Assembly (NCBI RefSeq): GCF_001922985.1
Contig: NZ_MRUH01000015.1
Span: forward strand, 1 to 64,000
DNA: 64,000 nt
Origin: Teredinibacter waterburyi
Lineage (GTDB): Bacteria; Pseudomonadota; Gammaproteobacteria; Pseudomonadales; Cellvibrionaceae
Direction: 5' to 3'
Under the pieces are notes generated by a model, which ran no database searches, was not told the origin of the DNA, and worked only from the letters and a program-made list of their open reading frames with translations. This document shows, piece by piece, positions 26,311 through 36,600 of the stretch (position 1 is its first letter; every line of letters starts with the position of its first letter). Position numbers and translations under genes: made by a program.

Positions 26311-26515
26311 TCAACTCGGCCTCCGTCATTTGGTTTGTTCAAATCCTGAACCGGCGCGCTAATAACCAAAAATAGAATATTTAGCGATTAATAAGATTAA
26401 TTTATTAAAAATAAGTCTATACAAGATAACTAGTTTTTCATGTTTTTTTGGGTAAATCCGAACTTACCCCATGCTTTTGAACAAAATAGACTCATTCTTT
26501 TAACGAGTTAATTGT

Positions 26516-27451
26516 TTAATGTCGTGCCATACGCTCAATCAAAAGTACTAAACCCAGCCCGACCAAACACATTAACAAAGCAAGTACCAGTTGTGACTCT
26601 TGTCCTGCTAGTATCATATAGTTCGCAGGTGAAACATTTTGCTGAACAAGTGGGATAATCTCGCCGTGGCGATCAACCGTTGACTCCAAGGTGACCTTCC
26701 AAGGCCATGTAACATTTAATGAACCTATTAAGAAACCTATCAGGGTAGCGAGAGTGACCGAGTGAAAGCGGCTCAGGAGCCACGATAAAAAGCGAGAAAA
26801 GACTAATAAACCGGCTACGCAGCCAGCACCGAAGCTAGCCAAGGCGATAAGGTTTAAATCACTAATCGCCTGCAAAAACACGGGGTAAAGCCCCACCAGC
26901 AACAAAATAAAGCTACCGGAAATACCGGGCAGTATCATCGCGCAAATCGCTACAAAACCACCTAAGAACAGCATCCACCAATCTCCGGCGAGCTGTGTAG
27001 GGGAAGAGATTGATACGCCGTATACAAACGCCGCGCCTAATATACAGCCGACCACCTCTCGCCAGTGCCAACGAGGCTGTTGCTTAACAAGTAAAACAAT
27101 TGATGCAGCAATAAGCCCGCTAAAAAACGCCCATACCAACAGCGGGTAGTTCTCGAGACAAAAGCCGATGACAGTTGCAAACGTCTTTAAGCTAATTAAT
27201 ATCCCGCCAAACACGGCAAGTAAGAAGTTGCCGTTGATATAGCGCCAAGCACTGGCGATACCTTCGCTAAATAAAACCTTCACCGCCGCTGGGCCAATCT
27301 GCTTTAGCGAGCCGAGAAGTTCATCGTAAATTCCGGTTATAAAGGCAACGGTGCCACCCGATACGCCGGGAACAACATCCGCGGCCCCCATGGCTAAACC
27401 TTTAATCATAAGAATGAGATAGTCTTTTTTGGTACGAGAGGAAGTTGTCAT
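26516..27451 (-). CDS. DUF368 polyprenyl-phosphate transporter (PopT-type)
   Basis: A multi-spanning inner-membrane protein of about 311 residues from ATG 27451 (TTG 27457 is also in frame). The DUF368 hallmark 'KGLAMGAADVVPGVSGGTVAFITGIY' appears near the N-terminus and is echoed by 'AICAMILPGISGSFILLLVG' in the second half; the inverted repeat of PG-SGG/S motifs is typical. About eight transmembrane helices are visible. DUF368 members have been shown to flip or recycle undecaprenyl phosphate across the inner membrane in several bacteria, so a role in envelope carrier-lipid recycling is likely. It sits between pcm and nlpD, which is not the usual neighbour in model gammaproteobacteria. Confidence 0.85.
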   Translation of the reverse strand: MTTSSRTKKDYLILMIKGLAMGAADVVPGVSGGTVAFITGIYDELLGSLKQIGPAAVKVLFSEGIASAWRYINGNFLLAVFGGILISLKTFATVIGFCLENYPLLVWAFFSGLIAASIVLLVKQQPRWHWREVVGCILGAAFVYGVSISSPTQLAGDWWMLFLGGFVAICAMILPGISGSFILLLVGLYPVFLQAISDLNLIALASFGAGCVAGLLVFSRFLSWLLSRFHSVTLATLIGFLIGSLNVTWPWKVTLESTVDRHGEIIPLVQQNVSPANYMILAGQESQLVLALLMCLVGLGLVLLIERMARH

Positions 27452-27492
27452 GGTCAAATTCTTAACATGTATATAAATGAAGGAAGATTTAT

Positions 27493-28134
27493 CTAGCGTG
27501 TGACACCCGACAGTAGCGGTACAAAACGTACGGGCTCTAGACGTTGGGTTTTGAATTCGTCGGAATCACCCAAACGCACGACCAGCGTGAGTTCTTGGGT
27601 ATCTGCGCCAATAGGAATAACGAGCACACCATCTGGGGCGAGTTGCTGCTTGAGGCTATCAGGAATATCGCGCGGCGCGGCGGCGGAAAGAATGGCGTTG
27701 AACTGACGGCTTTCGGGCCAACCCAAACCACCATCGGCATGACGAAGCGTAACGTTGCGTAGGCCCAGCAACCGCAAACGCTCACGCGCTTTGTCCTGCA
27801 GCGGCTTAATCCGCTCAACACTGTAAACGTGCCCCACCAACTGCGCCAATATAGAGGTTTGATAACCGGAGCCGGTACCAATTTCCAACACTTCATCAAG
27901 CTTACCGCCAGCGCTCAACAGAATCTCTGTCATTCTGGCGACGATATAGGGCTGAGAAAGTGTTTGGCCGTGGCCGATTGGCAGAGCCGTATCTTCGTAG
28001 GCGCGATGAGAAAGTGCTTCATCAAGAAAGATATGTCGAGGGGTGTTAGCCATGATATCCAATACCATCTGGTGGCTTACCCCCTGTTCGATTAGGCGCT
28101 GTACCAGCCTGTCTCGAGTGCGTTTGGACGTCAT
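27493..28134 (-). CDS. pcm: Protein-L-isoaspartate O-methyltransferase
   Basis: Pcm repairs isoaspartyl residues in aged proteins using S-adenosylmethionine. Start ATG 28134 ('[20 protein letters not shown]') matches the usual family N-terminus and has GAAGG 7 nt upstream; a GTG at 28182 is also in frame. This gives 213 residues. Motifs: '[22 protein letters not shown]', '[11 protein letters not shown]', the SAM-binding '[11 protein letters not shown]' and '[12 protein letters not shown]'. It lies in the truD-(surE)-pcm-nlpD-rpoS block, but surE is absent from the 246 bp between truD and pcm. Confidence 0.95.
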   Translation of the reverse strand: MTSKRTRDRLVQRLIEQGVSHQMVLDIMANTPRHIFLDEALSHRAYEDTALPIGHGQTLSQPYIVARMTEILLSAGGKLDEVLEIGTGSGYQTSILAQLVGHVYSVERIKPLQDKARERLRLLGLRNVTLRHADGGLGWPESRQFNAILSAAAPRDIPDSLKQQLAPDGVLVIPIGADTQELTLVVRLGDSDEFKTQRLEPVRFVPLLSGVTR

Positions 28135-28380
28135 GCCCACGCCTTCTAGTTGTATACGATTCACGAACCCCCCGGGTTGCACCGCAATGACGACACATTG
28201 CCAATGCCAAATTATCCTAAAAACACGTTAAAACATGAACTTAGCCACAGCAGGAGCTACTGGCTTGGCACTTTATATTCCATACACAGTGCGCGACTAT
28301 AGCACACCAACTCCACGCCTATCCGCACACGGAAAGCCGCCACTAACACCGCCAGCGACTCCTGAAGAATCGACAAAGAT

Positions 28381-29391
28381 TTAATCTGAAACCTGTTCCG
28401 CGGGAATCAATGCACAATTACGCAACTGAGCTATCTCACGCAAAACTGATGTTGCATAGGATCCAGGCGGTAAAGACATGGAAAGCTGTAGGTTTTGATC
28501 AGACAGCTGCCAACGCATGTCGTCGGGCCGCAACACTAAATTGCGGCGCTCCTGACTTAACCCCTGGTGCTCCAAGGCATTTTGCCAATCAGCTAGATGA
28601 GCAATCAGCCCAGCTTCCAATTCAGCTAACTCCGCCCCGACAACGCTGCGACCTCGACCCCATAACGGGCCCGTCGGAAATTCCTCTCCCTCTATAGGCG
28701 TAAGCCAGTTTTCGGCGTTTACACGGTGGGCCAAAACTAGGTTGTAAAGATAGGAGCGAGCCGCCGACACGACCATTTTGCGCATATTCCGACTGCGGAT
28801 TTTTTCACCGTCGGCAAACCAGCGTTGCGCCCAATTTAGATTGTTGCCCTCGCGGCCAAAACGCTGTTCGCCAAAGTAATTTGGCACACCCTTTTCAGCA
28901 ATCGCCTGCAGACGTTCCTCTAAACCGTCAACAGTATCGAGGTTACGCAGCACCAAGGTAAATCGGTTCGCGCCGTGTTGACCGCGGCGTAATTTGTGAC
29001 TGTGGCGCGCTTCGGCAAGTAATTCTAGCTGACCATTAAACCCCGCGACGAAATCTTCGGCATTTTTACCGGCAGGCTGTTTTGGTAAGTAAACGCTAAA
29101 CCATTGCGATGTCACCGCGTGGCGATCTTTCAAACCACAAAAGCTCACATCCATCGGCTTCACAGCAAAATATTCCGCTAGATGCTCTGCAACCCAGCCA
29201 GTATTTTCACCGGTTTTTTTAAGCTGCATGCAATAGTGTTCGCCCTCGCCACTCAGCTCGAAGCCGAGCAACTCGTCAACGACAAAGTCTTCTGGACTTA
29301 CTCGAAAGTCGGCGTGACTAATCGGTAAGCCGTGGGCGTGAGGAAATTCTATAGAAAAGATTGGGGGCGTAGATGCCACTGAATCAGACAT
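28381..29391 (-). CDS. truD: tRNA pseudouridine(13) synthase TruD
   Basis: TruD converts U13 of tRNA-Glu to pseudouridine. The 336-residue protein shows '[20 protein letters not shown]', '[18 protein letters not shown]' (with the catalytic Asp in 'KDRHA'), '[15 protein letters not shown]' and '[12 protein letters not shown]', all TruD signatures. Its ATG overlaps the end of ispF by 8 bp, so translation is probably coupled within an ftsB-ispD-ispF-truD operon. Confidence 0.96.
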   Translation of the reverse strand: MSDSVASTPPIFSIEFPHAHGLPISHADFRVSPEDFVVDELLGFELSGEGEHYCMQLKKTGENTGWVAEHLAEYFAVKPMDVSFCGLKDRHAVTSQWFSVYLPKQPAGKNAEDFVAGFNGQLELLAEARHSHKLRRGQHGANRFTLVLRNLDTVDGLEERLQAIAEKGVPNYFGEQRFGREGNNLNWAQRWFADGEKIRSRNMRKMVVSAARSYLYNLVLAHRVNAENWLTPIEGEEFPTGPLWGRGRSVVGAELAELEAGLIAHLADWQNALEHQGLSQERRNLVLRPDDMRWQLSDQNLQLSMSLPPGSYATSVLREIAQLRNCALIPAEQVSD

Positions 29392-29863
29392 GTTGAATTA
29401 ACACCGTTGCAAAGGCGGAAATACCCTCTCCTCGGCCGTTAAAACCCAAACGTTCTGTGGTGGTCGCTTTTACATTAATATTGGCGATGCTGGTATCTAA
29501 GTCTTCTGCGATTTTTGCGCACATATTAGAGATATGAGGGGCCATTTTAGGGGCCTCGGCAACAATAGTAAGGTCGGCGTTTACGAGGCGATAACCTAGC
29601 CCCGTTAGTTTTGCGCAAACCATACGCAGCAACGCTCGACTATCCGCATTTTTAAACTGTGAATCGTTATCGGGGAAATGCTTGCCAATATCGCCTAAAC
29701 CCGCCGCACCGAGTAAAGCATCGCACAACGCGTGCAAAAGTACATCGCCATCTGAATGAGCAACTAACCCCTTGTGATACGGAATAACCACGCCGCCGAT
29801 TACAATTTTATCGCCCTCGCCAAAGGCGTGAACATCGAAACCTTGTCCTATTCGCATAACCAT
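29384..29863 (-). CDS. ispF: 2-C-methyl-D-erythritol 2,4-cyclodiphosphate synthase
   Basis: IspF catalyses cyclisation of CDP-ME-2-phosphate in the MEP isoprenoid pathway. The 159-residue length is typical. Zinc ligands are seen in '[13 protein letters not shown]' (Asp, His) and '[20 protein letters not shown]'; '[10 protein letters not shown]' and '[20 protein letters not shown]' are also present. ATG 29863 has AAGAG 5 nt upstream; a second ATG two codons on (29857) would give the classic 'MRIG' start. It is 2 bp downstream of ispD and overlaps truD. Confidence 0.96.
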   Translation of the reverse strand: MVMRIGQGFDVHAFGEGDKIVIGGVVIPYHKGLVAHSDGDVLLHALCDALLGAAGLGDIGKHFPDNDSQFKNADSRALLRMVCAKLTGLGYRLVNADLTIVAEAPKMAPHISNMCAKIAEDLDTSIANINVKATTTERLGFNGRGEGISAFATVLIQHV

Positions 29864-29865
29864 TT

Positions 29866-30591
29866 TTACTCTTGATTTTCGGAAAAGTAGAGCTGATTTT
29901 GCACAACAAGGTTGGCGAGCTCTAAGTCTTCCGGGAGGGTTATTTTGATATTGTCACGGCGATCGGAAATCACTTTCACGCTGCCGCCCACATGTTCGAT
30001 GGCCGATGCCTCATCAGTCACCACTAAACCTTTAGCTCGACAGAACTCAAGCGCGGTTTTTAACTTTTTTAACGGGAAAATTTGCGGGGTATGAGCCTGC
30101 CAAAGGTTGCTGCGGTCTTGAGTGTTTTGCACGTTATTACCGTGAGTCACACGTTTCAGGGTGTCCGCAACTGGCGCAGCGAGTATGGCACCACACTGCT
30201 CGGTGGTGGCGAAATCAATGAGTGTTTGAATTTTGGTGGGGGACACGCAAGGGCGTGCGGCGTCGTGTACTAATACCCATGTAACCGCATCCGTACCAGC
30301 GCTAGTGTCGATATGCTGAAGTGCATTGAGTACCGAGTCGCTACGTTCCTTCCCCCCCAAACATAAAGTAATACGGGGATGATTCGCCAGAGCGGTTTTT
30401 TGCCACCAGGCATCTGCCGCACTAAGTGCCACAACAACGCCGCGAATAGACCCGCATGCCAGCAATTTCTCCACGCTAATTTCAATAACGGTTTTACCAG
30501 CAAGTGGTAAATATTGTTTGGGAACGTCGCTTTGCATACGCGTGCCAATTCCCGCGGCAGGGACCACTGCCCAAACGTTATTTTCGGTCAT
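29866..30591 (-). CDS. ispD: 2-C-methyl-D-erythritol 4-phosphate cytidylyltransferase
   Basis: IspD transfers CMP to MEP in isoprenoid synthesis. The 241-residue protein has the nucleotide-binding N-terminus '[20 protein letters not shown]' with conserved Arg and Lys, the '[13 protein letters not shown]' signature near residue 105, '[10 protein letters not shown]', and '[17 protein letters not shown]' followed by '[13 protein letters not shown]'. It follows ftsB by about 40 bp and precedes ispF by 2 bp. Confidence 0.96.
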   Translation of the reverse strand: MTENNVWAVVPAAGIGTRMQSDVPKQYLPLAGKTVIEISVEKLLACGSIRGVVVALSAADAWWQKTALANHPRITLCLGGKERSDSVLNALQHIDTSAGTDAVTWVLVHDAARPCVSPTKIQTLIDFATTEQCGAILAAPVADTLKRVTHGNNVQNTQDRSNLWQAHTPQIFPLKKLKTALEFCRAKGLVVTDEASAIEHVGGSVKVISDRRDNIKITLPEDLELANLVVQNQLYFSENQE

Positions 30592-30633
30592 TCGCTACGC
30601 TCTAGGCATTTTCTAAAGTTTAACCTCAAGGCG

Positions 30634-30915
30634 CTATTCATCTTTTTCTTCCACAATCATGTAGTAAGTCTCGCCTTCTTTAATCATACCCATCTCGCTG
30701 CGGGCACGCTCTTCGATAGCCGTGTAGCCATTTTTAAGCGCTTTAACTTCGGCGGCAAGCAACTTATTTCGGGCTTTTAAACGCTCGTTTTCCGCGCTTT
30801 GCTTTTCGATTTCTCGCTGCATCCGCACCATGCTCGCCACGCTCCCATCACCCACCCAAAGGCGGTACTGAAGCGAAACAAGGATCACAATAAGGGCAAT
30901 TAGGAGCCATTTCAT
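30634..30915 (-). CDS. ftsB: Cell division protein FtsB
   Basis: A 93-residue single-pass protein: a short cytoplasmic tail, a transmembrane helix at residues 3-21 ('WLLIALIVILVSLQYRLWVG') and a periplasmic coiled coil ('QREIEKQSAENERLKARNKL') ending in the conserved 'AIEERARSEMGMIKEGETYY'. FtsB forms the FtsQLB complex at the septum. In most relatives eno lies directly upstream; here eno is about 11.4 kb away on the same strand. Confidence 0.95.
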   Translation of the reverse strand: MKWLLIALIVILVSLQYRLWVGDGSVASMVRMQREIEKQSAENERLKARNKLLAAEVKALKNGYTAIEERARSEMGMIKEGETYYMIVEEKDE

Positions 30916-31088
30916 TGGCGCTGAGTCCAGTTTAAACAGGGCGCAAAACTACCACAGTCGAGGTAGAAGGATAAAGCCTGCCATTGTAGCGACTTGAGGG
31001 ACTTGAGGGTAGCGACTTGCAAACGATCCAAAATAGCCCAAAGATAGCAGCCTTACGAGGCTGCCGATTTATAGTGAGGAAAACGAAC

Positions 31089-31592
31089 GTGATTAAATCA
31101 ACGGATCAACATATAACCACTAGCGCCAGAACTGTCGGCCTAAAGGTGACTCAGCGCCTAGCTGGAATAGTAATGTTAATAGTATTGGTAGGCTGTGCCA
31201 GCCTGAAGTTAGAGCAGCCACGTGTTGCCCTAGAAAGCATCTCCCCTCTTTCCGGAACCTCCCTGCAGCCGCGGGTAAAGGTCACACTCTCAATAACCAA
31301 CCCAAACAGCATTGCTCTGCCGCTTAAAGGGATGAGCTACACCATAGCCCTAAACGGTGTTGAGCTTATCCAAGGCGCGAGTAACGACCTTCCCACCATT
31401 CCCGGATACGGAACAGAATCCGTCGTCGTAGTGGTCGGCGCCAACCTCAGTGCTGCGCCAAAGCTATTACTGCGTTTTTTAGTCAACCCAACGCAAACTT
31501 TTGACTACGCATTCAAAGCCAAAATTGACCTTAAAGGCCCCTACCCCAGCTTCAATATTGTCGAAGCGGGGGAAATAGAAATTAGTCGCTAA
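31089..31592 (+). CDS. LEA type 2 family lipoprotein
   Basis: I start at GTG 31089 because GTGAGGA lies about 8 nt upstream; a TTG at 31017 is a poorer choice. This gives 167 residues. A signal peptide ends at lipobox 'MLIVLVGCAS' with Cys near residue 36. The mature part is a single LEA2/WHy-like beta-sandwich with 'LESISPLSGTSLQPRVKVTL-ITNPNSIALPLKGMSYTIAL' (conserved NPN) and 'GPYPSFNIVEAGEIE'. This family is common in proteobacterial periplasmic lipoproteins; the precise role is unknown. It is divergent from ftsB. Confidence 0.8.
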   Translation: MIKSTDQHITTSARTVGLKVTQRLAGIVMLIVLVGCASLKLEQPRVALESISPLSGTSLQPRVKVTLSITNPNSIALPLKGMSYTIALNGVELIQGASNDLPTIPGYGTESVVVVVGANLSAAPKLLLRFLVNPTQTFDYAFKAKIDLKGPYPSFNIVEAGEIEISR

Positions 31593-31774
31593 AAGCGACA
31601 ACTTTAGTTACTAACTCTATCTGCCGAGAAGCTTACCCAGTAACCACAGGTATAAATGTATAACGAAGTTTGAGGTTGTTCATAATCCTAACAACAACCG
31701 CACATCACATATCCATCAGAGCAGCTACACTTAGCCACGGACAAGATAAAAGTCATTTTCAAGGAAGCCTAGCA

Positions 31775-33658
31775 ATGTCTCTGCCACGACTATTGATAGT
31801 AGATGATACAGCCGCCAACATTGACTTACTAAGAGAAACCCTCGCTCCGGTTAACTGCCTTCTTTCGATAGCGACCGATGGCGAGCGAGCACTCACACTT
31901 GCCCATCGGTCACTACCGCAACTGATTCTTCTCGACGTTATGATGCCCGGCCTTGACGGATTTGAGGTGTGTCGACGCTTGCGGCGTAACCCTGACTTCA
32001 ACCATACATCGATCATCTTCGTAACTGCTCGCACCGAAGATGTTAGCGCCGGATTCGAAGCCGGCGGCGACGACTACATAACCAAGCCAATTAATGCTAG
32101 CGAAGTTCTCGCGCGCGTACGTCACCACCTTGAAAAAGCCGAACTCCTCCGCGCCCTAAATGAACTCAACGATACCCTCGAAACCAAAGTACAAGAACGC
32201 ACCATAGCACTAGCCGAAACCAATAAAAAACTACAAGACGAAATTGAAGAGCGTCGCTATATGCAGGGCAGAATGCAATATTTTGCAACCCATGATTCGG
32301 TTACCCATTTATATAACCGCACCGCGCTCGTCGAAAAAGTCTCCAACCTCATTACCGATGTGCAACTCTATCGGCGCGACGTAATATTTGTATTAATGGA
32401 TATTGAGCAATTTCAGCTGATTAGCGAAAGCTGTGGCTGCATTGCTGGCGACGCACTACTCAAACAATTCGCTGACTTAGTCAACGATGCTTGTACATCC
32501 GAAATGTTTTTCGCACGAATAGGTGGCGATAACTTTGCACTTGTCTGTGAGAACAGTACCCCAGAGGAGGTGGAAATATTTGCCAAAAAAGTCGTAACAA
32601 TCGTCGGCGCTTATAAATTCAGCTGGGAAAACCGCATTTTCGAGATCTCTACAACCGTTGCCATAGTGCCACTCTCTCAAGAAATATTAGCCTACGACCA
32701 AGTTATGCTAGTGGCAGATGAGATGTCCTATATCGCAAAGCGCGAAAGCGCTAATGGTATTAAGCGATATCAGCCTTCCCATACAGAGTCGCCCAATGCA
32801 CGCAACTACACCATCAACTGGGCGCTAAAGCTTGTGGACTCGCTCAAACACGACCTTTTCGAATTGTGGTTTCAAAAAATTTCGGCTCTACCCTCTACAT
32901 CGAAAGCCATAGAATCCGAAACATCAACTGAACGCCCGCAAGATAAGTTAGAAATTTTACTGCGGCTATTCGATCCAGAAACCCAGAAAATAATTCAGCC
33001 CGATAGCTTTATCCCGGCCTCAGAGCGACTCAATTTAATTCCGCATATTGACCGCTGGGTAATCAATCAAACGGCAAAATATTTATCCGAGAATGTAGCG
33101 CAATTCAAAAATGTAAAAAATGTTTCAATTAACCTATCAGCAGCATCAATGCGCGACACGCAAATGACCGACTACATAACCTTCACACTTAACACCTATA
33201 ACATCCCCGCCAGTAAAATCTGCTTCGAGTTAACCGAAACTGAAGCTATCGCGGACATCAGTTTGGCGAAACGCTTCCTAGAGACTCTCAGTCGTCACGG
33301 CTGCAGTCTCGCTCTGGATGACTTCGGTAGCGGCTATGCATCGTTTAACTATCTACGAGATCTACCCTTCGATACCGTCAAGATCGACGGAGTGTTTGTT
33401 AGGGATATGGACAAAAACCCGTCTTATCGCGCACTCGTCAAATCTATAACCGAAATAGCGCATGGCTTTGGCAAAGAGGTAGTGGCAGAATACGTAGAAA
33501 ATAAAACCGTGCTAGAAGCCGTAAAAGCGCTGAATATCGAATGGGCACAGGGCTATCACTACCACAAGCCTCATCGTCTAAACAAAGACAATATGAATAA
33601 AGCTTTCCAAACAAAGCACATTCAGACGAGCGACCACCAACTCAATGCAAAAAAATAG
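31775..33658 (+). CDS. Response regulator with degenerate GGDEF and EAL-like domains
   Basis: ATG 31775 ('MSLPRLLIVDD') has an AAGGA site; the longer frame from 31670 adds an unrelated head. This gives 627 residues. The receiver domain (1-120) has phospho-acceptor Asp54 in 'LLDVMMPG' and Lys in 'ITKPI'. After a coiled coil comes a GGDEF domain (about 165-335) whose motif is 'GGDNF' (about 250), so cyclase activity is doubtful. The EAL domain (about 350-610) reads 'EILLRL' at the EAL position but keeps 'ELTETEA', 'LDDFGSGYASF', 'TVKIDGVFV' and 'AEYVEN', so phosphodiesterase activity is possible. The stop overlaps the next gene's start by 14 bp, marking a two-component pair with that hybrid kinase. 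Confidence 0.9.
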   Translation: MSLPRLLIVDDTAANIDLLRETLAPVNCLLSIATDGERALTLAHRSLPQLILLDVMMPGLDGFEVCRRLRRNPDFNHTSIIFVTARTEDVSAGFEAGGDDYITKPINASEVLARVRHHLEKAELLRALNELNDTLETKVQERTIALAETNKKLQDEIEERRYMQGRMQYFATHDSVTHLYNRTALVEKVSNLITDVQLYRRDVIFVLMDIEQFQLISESCGCIAGDALLKQFADLVNDACTSEMFFARIGGDNFALVCENSTPEEVEIFAKKVVTIVGAYKFSWENRIFEISTTVAIVPLSQEILAYDQVMLVADEMSYIAKRESANGIKRYQPSHTESPNARNYTINWALKLVDSLKHDLFELWFQKISALPSTSKAIESETSTERPQDKLEILLRLFDPETQKIIQPDSFIPASERLNLIPHIDRWVINQTAKYLSENVAQFKNVKNVSINLSAASMRDTQMTDYITFTLNTYNIPASKICFELTETEAIADISLAKRFLETLSRHGCSLALDDFGSGYASFNYLRDLPFDTVKIDGVFVRDMDKNPSYRALVKSITEIAHGFGKEVVAEYVENKTVLEAVKALNIEWAQGYHYHKPHRLNKDNMNKAFQTKHIQTSDHQLNAKK

Positions 33659-36600
33659 ACTTTTCGACTACCTATTCCCTCACCTTGGAGCCACTCTAGC
33701 GCGGAGCCTGAGGCGAAAATCGATCGCCGTTACACTGTTACTCGCTACGTTTTTAACGGTTACCGCTCTAACTGCTTACAGCTATCACCAACACAAACAA
33801 GAATATAACGCTTACCGCTCTCTTATCGATACCCAGTTACATGGCGCCGCCATTGCAACAGAACTCATATTAGGAGCAGGAATCCACAAAAACTTTCTCA
33901 CTGAGGGCTCGATTACAGAGCAACAAGAAATTGAACTCGCAGATAAAATCAATAAACTTAATGCATCCTTTGGACTGAAATACATTTATACAATGGTGCA
34001 AGATGCTTCGGGAAATATCCGCTTTGTCATATCAAGCCACACCCCAGAAGCGATCGCTAATAACACCTCAGAAACTTGGTATTGGAAGGTTTACGAAGAT
34101 GCTCCGGACGAGCTTTACCAAGCCTTCAATCAAGACCAATCCGTTTATGTAGAATACCGAGACACCTGGGGAGAACAGCGTTCTATTTTTTATCCGGTCA
34201 AGACTAATCCAACGCAAACTTATGTTATTGGGGTAGATTATTCGATCGATAAATTAAACAGCCTATCGCGCCGTATTTGGATTAACATCGCGTTAACACT
34301 TGCCGTGCTTTACGCCAGCATACTGCTGTGGTCACTGGTCTACTACCGTGTGACATATAGCTCGCGGGAAGCTACGCAGCAACTGGAACTCGCACTATCT
34401 GCCGCTAAACTTCTGGTTTGGAGGCTCGATGTTAAAACCCATGAAATTCATTTTAACTGTGGCCCCGATTCCTTTTTAGGCTACGAAACACAGCATCTCC
34501 CTAAATCGCTGCTGGACTTCTTTAAGCTTATACATCCAGACGATATCGAGATGGTAACCCACCAACACAAGATAATGCTGTCGAGCGCACCAACAGATAG
34601 CAACCTATACCACGTCCAGTTTCGAATGAAAGGTAGAGACGGAAACTATGTTTGGGTTGCAACTAAAGGACGCAGTTTTATCACCGGCAACCGCACCCAT
34701 AGAATTGGTATCGTAGAAAATATCGACACCCTAACTAACACTCAACTGAAGTTGAAAAACTCGAATAAAGATCTCGCCGAACGCGAATACTTTATCGATA
34801 AGGTAATGGAGAGCACCTCTGATCTAGTATGCCTAAAAAATGCAAACGGTAACTATATAAGCTGTAATGCGGCATTTGAAAAGATATTTAACGTGCCCAA
34901 AGAACAAATTATCGGAAAAACCGATTTTGAGTTAACAACACAGGACACCGCAAGACAATTGCATAGCAACGACCTAAATGCACTGCAATCTCCAACAGCA
35001 CTGCGTGTCGAAGAATGGATCAACTACGCGAGCGATGGCAAAGAACGTCTATTCGAAACCATAAAAACACGGATTCTAGATGATGAGGGGAACCCCGTAG
35101 GTTTAATTAGCGTTGGCCGAGACATAACCGAGAAACATGCGCTCTTTGACGACCTGATTAAGTTCAAACGCTTTGCCGAAAACTCCGGCCAAGGCTTTAT
35201 TATCGCCAGTATCGAATCCAACATTCTTTATAGTAATCCGCAAGTCGAAAAGATACTCGGGGTTAAGACTCCACATAAAAAGCTAGAAAGCTACTACCCT
35301 AAATTCATTCACAGCCACCTTAAATTCTCTGTACTTCAAACGGTTCTGGAAACGGGAACATGGACCGGGGAATTACCGATGCTCGGAGCGGACGCTATCA
35401 CCGCGCCCTACCACACAACTTTTTTCTCGATACAGAATGAGCAGGGGCTCGACGTTTATATCGGCAACATTATTACCGACATTTCATCTTTAAAAGCAAT
35501 TGAAAATGACTTGGCGGACGCTAAGGAGGCTGCAGAAAAAGCGAACCGCGCAAAATCTGCATTTCTTGCCAATATGAGCCATGAGATACGCACACCATTA
35601 AATGCAATTCTCGGCTACTCACAACTACTGAACAACGAAACGGCGAGTACCTCTATAAAGTCAAAGTTGGATCATATCTACAGCGCTGGAAAGCGACTAC
35701 TCGGATTAATCAATGAAATACTCGACCTATCAAAGATTGAAGCTGGGCATATTCAGTTAAATGAGAATGTATTTGATGTCGCTACTGAACTTCAAGAAAT
35801 TGCCAACATTATGCACGGCAAGGCAGAAGAAAAGGGACTGAACTTTGAGTTTATCGACTCCATCAAAGTGCCCTATCGAATACGTACAGATAAACAAAAG
35901 CTCGGGCAAATTCTGCTTAACCTCACAGGAAATTCCATAAAGTTTACCCATTCCGGTACTGTAAAACTTAAACTCTCAGCGAGTTTTCAAGGAATAGTCA
36001 TTGAAATTTCAGACACTGGCGAAGGCATGGAAACGGAAGAGATAAAAACGCTTTTTGAGCCGTTCAATCAGGGCTCCGCAGGAGTTGCTCACGGCGGCGG
36101 CACAGGTTTAGGGCTGGGGCTATCTAAAAAATTAACGCAACTTCTCGGCGGTGATCTTTTACTCACTAGTTCAAAAGGTGTCGGCACTACCGTTCAGGTA
36201 ACACTGCCATTTGCCCCTGAAAATGTTTCTGATTTACAACCAGTACGGCCCGCCCCCGGTGGATTTAAACTGACTGACGATCAAATTGTGTTGGCGTTAG
36301 TGGTCGACGACGACCCTGACAGCCGCGATATTCTAGCGACACTGCTAGAACAAACCGGCGTGAATGTACATAAATGTGACAGTGCTCTAGACGCAAAATT
36401 ATGGTTGGAAACACATGAAACTGACCTGATTTTTACCGACATTAGAATGCCGGGGATGAGCGGAGAAGAATTTTTAATATACCTACGCTCAATCGAAAAG
36501 TATCACGATATTCCAGTGGTTGCAGTTAGCGCATCCACGCTAAGTCAAGAACGATTTCACTTTCTAAATATTGGCTTCACCCAATTCATTAGCAAACCTA

